A DNA stretch of 5,370 nucleotides from Deltaproteobacteria bacterium. GTDB lineage: Bacteria; Desulfobacterota; Desulfobulbia; Desulfobulbales; SURF-16. The notes beneath the pieces are model-generated. The model searched no databases. It was not told where the DNA came from and saw only the letters and a list, made by a program, of their open reading frames with translations. The stretch is from NCBI GenBank assembly GCA_029939635.1, contig JAOZSN010000176.1:1-5370 (forward strand), in the 5' to 3' direction. This document shows positions 1-5,223 of the stretch, piece by piece (the stretch's first letter is position 1; every line of letters starts with the position of its first letter). Position numbers and translations under genes: made by a program.

Positions 1-126
1 TGGCAGGGACATGCTGGCTGCTGATTCATAATTGTATACCTGGTCATATAATTAGGAAAAGAGGGGTTGTGCTAGAAATATTGTGTTGCCTGTTAGCTCA
101 TTAGTATTGCAACATTAAATTCATCC

Positions 127-180
127 TTTTGGCAAATCTTATGGGGAAATAGGTAGTTTTCCCGAGGGAAATTGCCAAAA
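127..180. repeat. nested inverted repeats with mutually exclusive hairpins
   Basis: The outer arms TTTTGGCAA (127-135) and TTGCCAAAA (172-180) are perfect 9-base complements. Inside them, GGGAAA (144-149) can pair with TTTCCC (158-163), and the same TTTCCC can instead pair with GGGAAA (166-171); 158-171 is a perfect 14-base palindrome. The two inner pairings exclude each other. Neither strand has a T-run immediately after the structure, so it is not a standard intrinsic terminator. It lies upstream of the best promoter candidate, so it may belong to the preceding transcript or be a protein-binding site. Confidence 0.5.
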
Positions 181-251
181 AAAGAACGCTAAATCAGATT
201 ATTGCAATTGTAGTTGACAAGCTTTCTGCAAAACGCTAATTTCGTTCTTTT
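180..251. repeat. inverted repeat spanning the promoter candidate
   Basis: AAAAGAACG (180-188) is the perfect complement of CGTTCTTTT (243-251). AAAT (191-194) against ATTT (239-242) extends the pairing after a 2-base bulge. The arms flank the TTGACA element and overlap the proposed -10. An 8-base direct repeat, AACGCTAA, occurs at 185-192 and again at 232-239. The placement would suit an operator or a looping regulator, but the arms are AT-rich and short, and chance is possible. Confidence 0.35.
214..242 (+). promoter_or_regulatory. sigma-70-type promoter candidate for the acsE-like gene
   Basis: A perfect -35 hexamer, TTGACA (214-219), is followed after 17 bases by TAATTT (237-242), a weak -10 match (T, A and final T agree). 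Another -10-like TATACT lies at 261-266 but has no good -35 at the right distance. Transcription from this site would give a 5' leader of roughly 55 bases before the ATG at 306. The -35 and spacing are good, the -10 is poor. Confidence 0.45.
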
Positions 252-305
252 ACTTATCTATATACTAATTTTTTAATAATAATCATATTTAGGAGAAGAG
301 GAACA

Positions 306-1202
306 ATGGCTCAAACGGTTCAAGCGATTGCAGAAAGTATTAATATTATGGGAACCAGAAGCGGCAATGCCATGCGTGAACGCATTGTTGGTCCTGTTCA
401 GGAGATGGCCAAGGAAGAGGCTGATGCTGGTGCTACCTATCTTGATCTCAACATTGGCCCCGCCCGTAAGGATGGTACCGAATTGATGCCTTGGGCTGTC
501 GAGACCGTTGAGGCCGTTACTGATGTGCCTCTCTGTCTTGATTCCACCAATACCGATGCCATGGCAGCTGGCTTCAAAGCGGTAAAAAATAAAGAAGCCG
601 CTATCATGAACTCTATCTCAGCCCAGCCTGAGCGTATGGAAAAACTTATTCCTGTGGCTGCTGAGGCTAACTGTAATGTTATTGCCCTGCTCTGGGGACC
701 CGATGGCATGCCGCGCGATTCTAACGAACGTGCTGCCATGGCCGTTGATCTGATGATGGCTCTCATGGAAGCTGGTATCCCAAATGAGAAGATGCTTTTT
801 GATCCAATCGGAACTCCCATTACCTTGGGTGCTGATCAGATCCGGTCTGGTCTGGAATTCATGGAAATGTTGTCAGAGATTGCCCCTGGAGCTGGTTCTA
901 CCGTTGGTCTGTCCAATGTATCCAACGGTGTGGCCGAGCATCTGCGCAAGCATCTTGATCGTACCTATCTCATTATGCTGATGAAGTATGGTATCTCCAC
1001 TGCCATTGTTAACTCTTACGATACTGAGCTTATGGCTATCTGTCGTGGCGAGCGTCAGGATCATGTGGATATGGTTCATGGCATGATGGACGGTAATGAT
1101 CCAGATCCTTCCGGTCTTTCTGGTGTTGCCCTTGAGCATTTTAAGACCTATAATGCCCTTTCAGGCAAGACTGTCTTTAGTGAGTCATGGCTGGAGTTGT
1201 AA
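306..1202 (+). CDS. acsE: AcsE-like methyltetrahydrofolate:corrinoid/iron-sulfur protein methyltransferase
   Basis: The 298-residue product is a pterin-binding TIM-barrel protein of the dihydropteroate synthase/MeTr superfamily. In the Wood-Ljungdahl pathway such enzymes move the methyl group of 5-methyl-tetrahydrofolate to the cobalt of the corrinoid/iron-sulfur protein, in the cytoplasm. Visible family signatures are YLDLNIGPA (residues 45-53), LCLDSTN (76-82), MNSIS (101-105), FDPIGTPI (165-172) and LSNVSNG (202-208). Asp79, Asn102, Asp166 and Asn204 match, from memory, the conserved pterin-site residues of the Moorella enzyme (Asp75, Asn96, Asp160, Asn199). It is some 35 residues longer than the Moorella protein, mostly at the C-terminus. 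The ATG follows a purine-rich AGGAGAAGAGGA region. No other acetyl-CoA-pathway gene is in the window, and a terminator follows directly, so it appears monocistronic. A related corrinoid methyltransferase with another methyl donor is the main alternative. Confidence 0.85.
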   Translation: MAQTVQAIAESINIMGTRSGNAMRERIVGPVQEMAKEEADAGATYLDLNIGPARKDGTELMPWAVETVEAVTDVPLCLDSTNTDAMAAGFKAVKNKEAAIMNSISAQPERMEKLIPVAAEANCNVIALLWGPDGMPRDSNERAAMAVDLMMALMEAGIPNEKMLFDPIGTPITLGADQIRSGLEFMEMLSEIAPGAGSTVGLSNVSNGVAEHLRKHLDRTYLIMLMKYGISTAIVNSYDTELMAICRGERQDHVDMVHGMMDGNDPDPSGLSGVALEHFKTYNALSGKTVFSESWLEL

Positions 1203-1224
1203 ATTGCCCCCTGATGCAGGATGT

Positions 1225-1256
1225 AAAAAAAGGGGGCCACTTGGCCCCCTTTTTTT
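1225..1256 (+). terminator. intrinsic terminator after the acsE-like gene, probably bidirectional
   Basis: A perfect GC-rich stem, GGGGGCC (1232-1238) with GGCCCCC (1243-1249), encloses the loop ACTT. It is flanked by seven A (1225-1231) and seven T (1250-1256), which lengthen the stem to 14 pairs. The T-run on + and the equivalent run on - mean it could stop transcription from either side. It starts 23 bases after the acsE stop codon. Confidence 0.93.
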
Positions 1257-1287
1257 ATGGCGGTGATAAAGGTTCTGGGGAGGAGTG

Positions 1288-1770
1288 ATGGCTGGATTGG
1301 TAGAGGCAACAGGGTGCCAGGATGAAGGAGATGATCCTGAGAGATTAGCCCGTATGCTTATTGCAGAGAAGGGTTTTGCCGCCAGTGATCTTGAGCTGCG
1401 TCTCACCATTGACACCACCTTTAACGAGACCGTGACCTCGAAGATTACTCTGGTGGCCACGGTATCTGGCAAGCGGACTCTTGTGTTGCGCTATGCCCCC
1501 GGCTCCATAACCACCAGAGAGCGTTCGGCCGTGGCTGCGGCCCGGCTGTTAGATGATGACTACCAGATCCCTTTGGTCGTTATTACCAACGGTGTTGATG
1601 CTGTTATGCTTGATACCTACAAGGGTAAAAAACTCGCCCAAAGCCTGGCTGAACTCCCAAGCCGCCAAGAGCTGGAACAGAAAGATGATTTAGTGTATGA
1701 TCCGTTTCTTGATGCCAAGAAACGAGAGAGGGAGATGCGCATCCTGAATGCCTTTGATGTGGATCTCTGA
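1288..1770 (+). CDS. small HsdR N-terminal-domain-like protein, probably nuclease-inactive
   Basis: The 160-residue product resembles the family annotated as type I restriction enzyme R protein N-terminal domain, found as stand-alone small proteins in Desulfobacterota; its cellular role is not known to me. Recognisable parts are a beta-hairpin around VSGKRTLVLRYAPG (residues 59-72), TTRERSAVAAARLL (75-88) and IPLVVITNG (94-102), which read like the PD-(D/E)XK nuclease core of HsdR. Aligned by eye on the GK turn, the catalytic Asp, Glu and Lys positions appear to hold Thr54, Leu67 and Tyr69, so cleavage activity is unlikely. There is no helicase or other HsdR domain, no signal peptide and no membrane segment. 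ATG 1288 is preferred over the adjacent GTG 1285, since GGGGAGG (1277-1283) is already very close. No hsdM or hsdS is nearby, so this is not a working restriction system. Confidence 0.7.
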   Translation: MAGLVEATGCQDEGDDPERLARMLIAEKGFAASDLELRLTIDTTFNETVTSKITLVATVSGKRTLVLRYAPGSITTRERSAVAAARLLDDDYQIPLVVITNGVDAVMLDTYKGKKLAQSLAELPSRQELEQKDDLVYDPFLDAKKREREMRILNAFDVDL

Positions 1771-1783
1771 CAGAAGAATATGA

Positions 1784-1799
1784 CCGCCCGGTCGGGTGG
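1784..1799 (+). other. short GC-rich hairpin downstream of the HsdR-N-like gene
   Basis: CCGCCC (1784-1789) pairs with GGGTGG (1794-1799), including one G-T wobble, around a GGTC loop. An overlapping alternative pairs GACC (1782-1785) with GGTC (1790-1793). It lies about 14 bases after the stop codon but has no following T-run, so it is not a standard terminator. It may attenuate transcription or protect an mRNA end. Confidence 0.3.
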
Positions 1800-1809
1800 C
1801 TGAAAGTAG

Positions 1810-1885
1810 TTGTCGGTTACTGGTTATCAGTTGTTTGTTTGGAAAGGTAATCAATAACTAGTAACTGACTACTGATAACTGACAA
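1810..1885. repeat. imperfect palindromic repeat of ACTGATAAC-like units
   Basis: The outer arms 1810-1832 and 1863-1885 are complementary at 17 of 23 positions, starting with a perfect TTGTC/GACAA. Other registers also pair: 1814-1827 with 1854-1867 (12 of 14, both mismatches being G-T wobbles) and GTTATCAGT (1823-1831) with ACTGATAAC (1871-1879), which is perfect. The arms are made of degenerate tandem units of the type AACTGA/TACTGA. This is the look of a dispersed, non-coding palindromic repeat rather than a regulator site. It separates the HsdR-N-like gene from the DAHP synthase gene and ends 8 bases before the latter's ribosome-binding site. Confidence 0.6.
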
Positions 1886-1892
1886 ATGTCGT

Positions 1893-1898
1893 AAGGAG
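1893..1898 (+). promoter_or_regulatory. ribosome-binding site that fixes the DAHP synthase start
   Basis: AAGGAG lies only one base before the first in-frame ATG (1900) but seven bases before the second (1906). Normal spacing therefore favours initiation at 1906, giving an N-terminus of MAPWSKSSW. Confidence 0.75.
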
Positions 1899-1905
1899 TA
1901 TGACC

Positions 1906-3240
1906 ATGGCACCATGGAGCAAATCAAGCTGGCAAAATTTCGAGGCTCTGCAGCAGCCTAAATGGGCAGATGAGGCCGAGTATCAGGAGGCGATTGGCTC
2001 TATCTCCAAATTACCACCCTTGGTTTTTGCCGGTGAGATCCGTAATTTGAAAAAAGATCTTGCCTTAGCCTCAGAAGGTAAGGCCTTCCTGCTGCAAGGT
2101 GGAGATTGTTCAGAAGATTTCCATAACTGTACAGCCCCGGTGATCAGGGAGAGCCTCAAGGTGATCCTGCAGATGGCTATTGTCTTGAGCTATGCTGGTG
2201 GTAAGCCGGTTATCAAGGTCGGGCGTATGGCTGGTCAATATGCCAAACCGCGTTCGGCTGATCTTGAGACTATTGATGGCGTTTCTCACCCCAGTTATCG
2301 GGGTGATATGGTTAATAGCCCAGACTTTACAGCTGAGGCACGCCGTCCCGATGCTGGCCGCATGCTACAGGGCTATCATCTTTCTGCTGCCACCATGAAT
2401 ATTCTCCGTGCATTTACCCGCGGTGGCTATGCCTCGGTGCAACGGGTGCACTCCTGGAACCAGGAATTTGTTAAGTCTTCACCCATGGGGCGGCATTACG
2501 ATCGCTTGGCCAAGTCCATTGACCAGGCTTTGAATTTTATGAAGGTGGTGGGTATTGACACCGATATCCCCCAGTTAAATCAGGCTATATTTTATACCTC
2601 CCATGAGGCTTTATTGCTCGGCTATGAGGAGGCTTTGACCCGCCAGGATTCCATTACCGGCGGTTGGTATGACTGCTCGGCTCATATGGTGTGGATCGGG
2701 GATCGGACTCGCCAATTGGATGGCGCCCATGTGGAATTTTTAAGTGGTGTTCTTAATCCCATCGGTATGAAGGTCGGCCCCAAGCATGATCTTGATACCA
2801 TCTGCAGGCTGTTGGACAAGCTCAACCCGGAGAATGAGGCCGGTCGTATCACCCTTATTACTCGTTTTGGCGAAAGTATTGATAAGCACCTGCCTGGTCT
2901 TATTCGTCGCATCAAGCAGGAAGGCTATAAGGTTGTCTGGAGCTGTGATCCTATGCACGGCAATACCTATACCGCTGAGACTGGATATAAAACAAGGAAT
3001 TTCAATGATATTCTCCAAGAGATCCAATGCTTCTTTGAGATGCACTGGGCCGAGGGTTCTGTTCCTGGTGGTGTTCATTTTGAGATGACCGGTCAAAATG
3101 TCACCGAGTGTACAGGTGGTGGTCGGAATATCGTTGCCCAGAATCTCACCGAGAATTATTTGACCAACTGTGACCCGCGTCTTAACGCCGAGCAGAGTCT
3201 CGAACTGGCTTTTCAAATATCAGAAATGATCCGGAGATGA
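1906..3240 (+). CDS. class II 3-deoxy-7-phosphoheptulonate (DAHP) synthase
   Basis: This cytoplasmic enzyme condenses phosphoenolpyruvate and erythrose 4-phosphate to DAHP, the first step of the shikimate pathway to aromatic amino acids. The 444-residue protein matches the class II (plant/Mycobacterium type) family along its whole length: FLLQGGDCSEDF (61-72), KVGRMAGQYAKPRS, ASVQRVHSWNQEF, TSHEALLLGYEEALTR, HMVWIGDRTRQLDGAHVEF, NPIGMKVGP, WSCDPMHGNTY, PGGVHFEMTGQNVTECTGG and DPRLNAEQS. The expected metal ligands are Cys68, His351, Glu393 and Asp423; their spacing is almost the same as in the M. tuberculosis enzyme (Cys87, His369, Glu411, Asp441). The class II-specific N-terminal extension is present, so aromatic feedback control is plausible but not shown. 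Nothing looks truncated. The upstream ATG at 1900 would add two residues. No other shikimate gene is adjacent. The family has several symbols in use, so none is assigned. Confidence 0.95.
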   Translation: MAPWSKSSWQNFEALQQPKWADEAEYQEAIGSISKLPPLVFAGEIRNLKKDLALASEGKAFLLQGGDCSEDFHNCTAPVIRESLKVILQMAIVLSYAGGKPVIKVGRMAGQYAKPRSADLETIDGVSHPSYRGDMVNSPDFTAEARRPDAGRMLQGYHLSAATMNILRAFTRGGYASVQRVHSWNQEFVKSSPMGRHYDRLAKSIDQALNFMKVVGIDTDIPQLNQAIFYTSHEALLLGYEEALTRQDSITGGWYDCSAHMVWIGDRTRQLDGAHVEFLSGVLNPIGMKVGPKHDLDTICRLLDKLNPENEAGRITLITRFGESIDKHLPGLIRRIKQEGYKVVWSCDPMHGNTYTAETGYKTRNFNDILQEIQCFFEMHWAEGSVPGGVHFEMTGQNVTECTGGGRNIVAQNLTENYLTNCDPRLNAEQSLELAFQISEMIRR

Positions 3241-3340
3241 AAGGCTAAGAGCACCTCATCTTCGTCCGTTTTGCCCTTTTCGCATAGCGTCACTATGCTT
3301 CAAAGAACAAAACGAACGAATCTAAGGCATTCTTAGCCTT
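3241..3340. repeat. 100-base imperfect palindrome abutting the DAHP synthase stop codon
   Basis: Three blocks pair in one register: AAGGCTAAGA (3241-3250) with TCTTAGCCTT (3331-3340), perfect; TTCGTCCGTTTTG (3261-3273) with CAAAACGAACGAA (3308-3320), 12 of 13; and, shifted by one base, GCATAG (3282-3287) with CTATGC (3293-3298) around a CGTCA loop. The segments between the blocks have equal length (10 bases on each side in the outer gap) but pair poorly. The pairing continues weakly through the stop codon (3236-3240 with 3341-3345). No open reading frame or transposase is inside. It resembles a REP/MITE-like dispersed palindrome; a structured 3' end of the mRNA is an alternative. Confidence 0.75.
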
Positions 3341-3354
3341 TTATTACGTAATAA
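3341..3354. repeat. perfect 14-base AT palindrome
   Basis: TTATTACGTAATAA is a perfect palindrome. It sits exactly between the 100-base palindrome and the terminator, overlapping the terminator's A-run by two bases. It could be a dimeric regulator site, part of the repeat's boundary or insertion target, or chance in an AT-rich stretch. Confidence 0.5.
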
Positions 3355-3397
3355 AAAAAAGGGGCAAGGGTGGATTTTCATCTTTGCCCCTTTTTTT
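3353..3397 (+). terminator. intrinsic terminator after the DAHP synthase gene, probably bidirectional
   Basis: GGGGCAA (3361-3367) pairs perfectly with TTGCCCC (3384-3390), and the stem continues inward through 3374/3377 region with G-T wobbles to a small loop near 3374-3377. Eight A (3353-3360) precede it and seven T (3391-3397) follow, so it could work in both directions. It isolates the cytochrome gene from the genes to its left. Confidence 0.9.
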
Positions 3398-3403
3398 ATT
3401 GCT

Positions 3404-3435
3404 TAGGATGAATTATCTTGCAGCGCGTATCCTAA
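3404..3435. repeat. 7-base inverted repeat upstream of the cytochrome gene
   Basis: TTAGGAT (3404-3410) is the complement of ATCCTAA (3429-3435), with an 18-base spacer. It lies in the only room (3398-3465) available for a promoter of the cytochrome gene. I could not find a good -35/-10 pair there. It is a possible operator, but seven bases is weak evidence. Confidence 0.25.
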
Positions 3436-3465
3436 CCCCTGCCCCCTGACCCCAACTTCTAGCAA

Positions 3466-5166
3466 ATGTCCACACGCCTCACACTCCTTCTCGTTCTGCT
3501 CATTGCCTTTGCCTTGGTGATGAAAGAAAATATGACTTCACGTCCTGAGCAGCTTGCCGTGACCACCACCGGTAAGGTGGAGATGTGTCTCACCTGTCAT
3601 ACCACCGAGAAACTGGATGCAGCCCATGATAGCAAGGTTCTTGGTTGCTCGGTCTGCCATCTTGGGGATGCCATGGCCATTGATAAGGATGTAGCCCACG
3701 TGGGCATTGTCAAGAACCCTGGTGACCTGCGGGTGGTGGAGAAAACTTGTGGTGTTGAGGGCTGCCATGCCCCAGATGTCAAGAAGGTGAAGAATTCATT
3801 GATGGCCACCAATCGCGGTATCCTGGCCACCTTGCTCTATTACTGGGGTGAGGCACCAGACCAAAATGGTGATTTCTCGGTGGAGAAATTACTGGAGAGC
3901 GGTGAAAACTCCCTGGCCATCGACTATTATCGTAAGCTTTGCGGCACCTGTCATCTCTGGAAACAGAAAGGTGATCTGCCTGGTTTCTTTGGCGAGAAGG
4001 GTGGCGGTTGCACTGCCTGTCATTTTCATAAAGATGCCAGTCTGGGGAAGGAAGAGGCGAAGAAAATTCACCCCCTTATTACCAAGAAGGTGGATGTGGC
4101 CAACTGTGTACGCTGTCATAATCGCAGTGGGCGCATTGGTATTTCCTTTACCGGAGTCTACGAGTCAGAAAATTATGGTACCCCGTATGAGGAAGGGGGC
4201 ATGTCTGCCAAGACCTTGCCTGGTAATCGTTTCTACCTCTCCATCAGTGATGATGTTCATCATCGTCAGGGTATGGCCTGTATTGACTGTCATACCCGTA
4301 ATGAGATCATGGGTGACGGCACCAATTACGCCCATTATGAGGATCAGCTGGAGATTGGTTGTGAGACCTGCCATACCACCGGAGATGTTGGCGTCACCCA
4401 TAAAAAGGGTAAGCTCAACAATGTCAGCAAGCAGGGTGATAAATGGGTGTTGACCAATAAAATCACTGAAAAGGTACATCCTTTACGGCCCCCCAAGAGT
4501 GGCGTGTGTGATTTCAGTGGCCATAATCGGATGAGTTGCGATAGCTGCCACTCCTCCTGGGTGCCGCAATGTTATGGCTGTCATGTCAAGTATGACCGCA
4601 GTGATACTGATCTTGATAAGCTTACTTTGAAACAAACCAAGGGCTGGTGGAGTGAGGGCCGCTCCTATATACGTTACGAACGGCCCACCCTGGCCGTGTG
4701 GGATAAAAAGGTTGTCATTGTTACCCCTGGTTGCCAGGACATCATTACCCTGTTGGATGACGAGGGTGATGAAGATAGCCAGTTTAACACTTTTACAATG
4801 GCAGCCATTAGCCCCCATACCACCCAGGCCCGGGGACGCAGCTGTGCAGAGTGCCATACCAACACTAAGGTGATGGGCTTAGGTGAGGGTCGGGTGTGGC
4901 GGGAGGATGGTCATTGGCGTTTTGCCGGACTTGATCAGGGGGTGGAGACGGCAAAAGGTGTCACCCCACCTCTGGATGCCTTTGTTACCATTGATGGCAA
5001 GCAGCTGCAAAAGGGCTCACGGCCTGATCTGCGGCCATTTAATAAGGATGAGTTGGCCAAGATTTTACGGGTTGGCCTTTGTATAGAGTGCCATGAACGC
5101 TATGATGATAAGGCCTGGCATGGCTATAGTGATAAGACGATATGTCCGGTTTTTAAAGAGGAGTAG
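3466..5166 (+). CDS. multihaem (probably dodecahaem) c-type cytochrome, exported
   Basis: The 566-residue protein has an N-terminal hydrophobic stretch (Leu5-Val18) after a short Arg-containing start, so it is exported as a cleaved or anchored periplasmic/extracytoplasmic protein; AFA (14-16) could be a cleavage site. Eleven CXXCH haem motifs begin at Cys41, 61, 159, 182, 214, 272, 299, 358, 369, 460 and 539. A twelfth candidate is CX4CH (Cys95-His101), a form known from tetrahaem cytochrome c3. Many extra His residues could serve as second ligands. The long haem-free stretch 378-459 may hold a non-haem domain or binding surface. No C-terminal membrane helix is visible. The exact subfamily is not recognised; a role in periplasmic or extracellular electron transfer is inferred. 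An in-frame stop at 3460-3462 makes ATG 3466 the first possible ATG start, but it has no clear ribosome-binding site. The gene follows a terminator and is 57 bases from hisD. Confidence 0.9.
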   Translation: MSTRLTLLLVLLIAFALVMKENMTSRPEQLAVTTTGKVEMCLTCHTTEKLDAAHDSKVLGCSVCHLGDAMAIDKDVAHVGIVKNPGDLRVVEKTCGVEGCHAPDVKKVKNSLMATNRGILATLLYYWGEAPDQNGDFSVEKLLESGENSLAIDYYRKLCGTCHLWKQKGDLPGFFGEKGGGCTACHFHKDASLGKEEAKKIHPLITKKVDVANCVRCHNRSGRIGISFTGVYESENYGTPYEEGGMSAKTLPGNRFYLSISDDVHHRQGMACIDCHTRNEIMGDGTNYAHYEDQLEIGCETCHTTGDVGVTHKKGKLNNVSKQGDKWVLTNKITEKVHPLRPPKSGVCDFSGHNRMSCDSCHSSWVPQCYGCHVKYDRSDTDLDKLTLKQTKGWWSEGRSYIRYERPTLAVWDKKVVIVTPGCQDIITLLDDEGDEDSQFNTFTMAAISPHTTQARGRSCAECHTNTKVMGLGEGRVWREDGHWRFAGLDQGVETAKGVTPPLDAFVTIDGKQLQKGSRPDLRPFNKDELAKILRVGLCIECHERYDDKAWHGYSDKTICPVFKEE

Positions 5167-5223
5167 TTAGCTGTTCTCTTCTTTTGGGATGATGTACTCG
5201 AAATGAGTGACGAGAGATTCAAC

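Larger units (their letters stand above)
1..305. other. AT-rich non-coding leader region upstream of the acsE-like gene
   Basis: No convincing gene is visible here. All three + frames reach a stop early (at 22-24, 29-31 and 102-104), so at most the last few residues of an upstream gene could lie at the left edge, and none looks like a recognisable protein end. The stretch does hold structure: inverted repeats around 127-180, a TTGACA-type promoter candidate at 214-242, an inverted repeat spanning that promoter (180-251), and a purine-rich ribosome-binding region (291-301) just ahead of the ATG at 306. I did not recognise any known riboswitch consensus in it. Confidence 0.6.

Noticed and set aside
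47..52. Perfect TATAAT on the + strand
   Set aside because: The hexamer 17 bases upstream (ATTCAT) is not a -35, and no gene starts shortly downstream; likely chance in AT-rich DNA.
3..104. Open + frame entering from the left edge and ending at TAG 102-104
   Set aside because: The 33 residues are Cys/Ile/Leu-rich with no family resemblance, and the region looks like AT-rich intergenic DNA; the other two frames stop sooner.
437..820. 127-residue antisense open frame inside the acsE-like gene
   Set aside because: The + strand frame encodes a clear conserved enzyme; the antisense product is low in recognisable motifs and is a codon-bias shadow.
1288..1770. Remnant of a complete type I restriction system
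   Set aside because: The gene is intact with its own start, ribosome-binding site and stop, matches a known stand-alone size class, and has no hsdM/hsdS or helicase remains beside it.
1810..1885. CRISPR-like repeat
   Set aside because: The units are short, degenerate and partly inverted, with no regular spacers and no cas genes.
2740..3216. 158-residue antisense open frame inside the DAHP synthase gene
   Set aside because: It overlaps the most conserved part of a well-recognised enzyme and shows no family signature of its own.
3848..4453. 201-residue + strand frame inside the cytochrome gene
   Set aside because: It is out of frame with the haem-motif-bearing protein, and its Val/Pro/Ile-rich sequence is what a shifted reading of that gene gives.
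3953..4558. Assignment of the cytochrome to nitrite reductase (NrfA), OmcS or hydroxylamine oxidoreductase
   Set aside because: There is no CXXCK motif or NrfA catalytic pattern, the haem count and spacing do not fit those proteins, and I cannot match a specific named family from the sequence alone.
4483..4857. 124-residue antisense open frame inside the cytochrome gene
   Set aside because: It lies wholly within a conserved cytochrome coding region and has no supporting motif.
5155..5184. Hairpin AAAGAGGAG/CTCTTCTTT at the end of the cytochrome gene as a terminator
   Set aside because: The stem is AT-rich with a 12-base loop, it overlaps the stop codon, and no T-run follows it; too weak to call.
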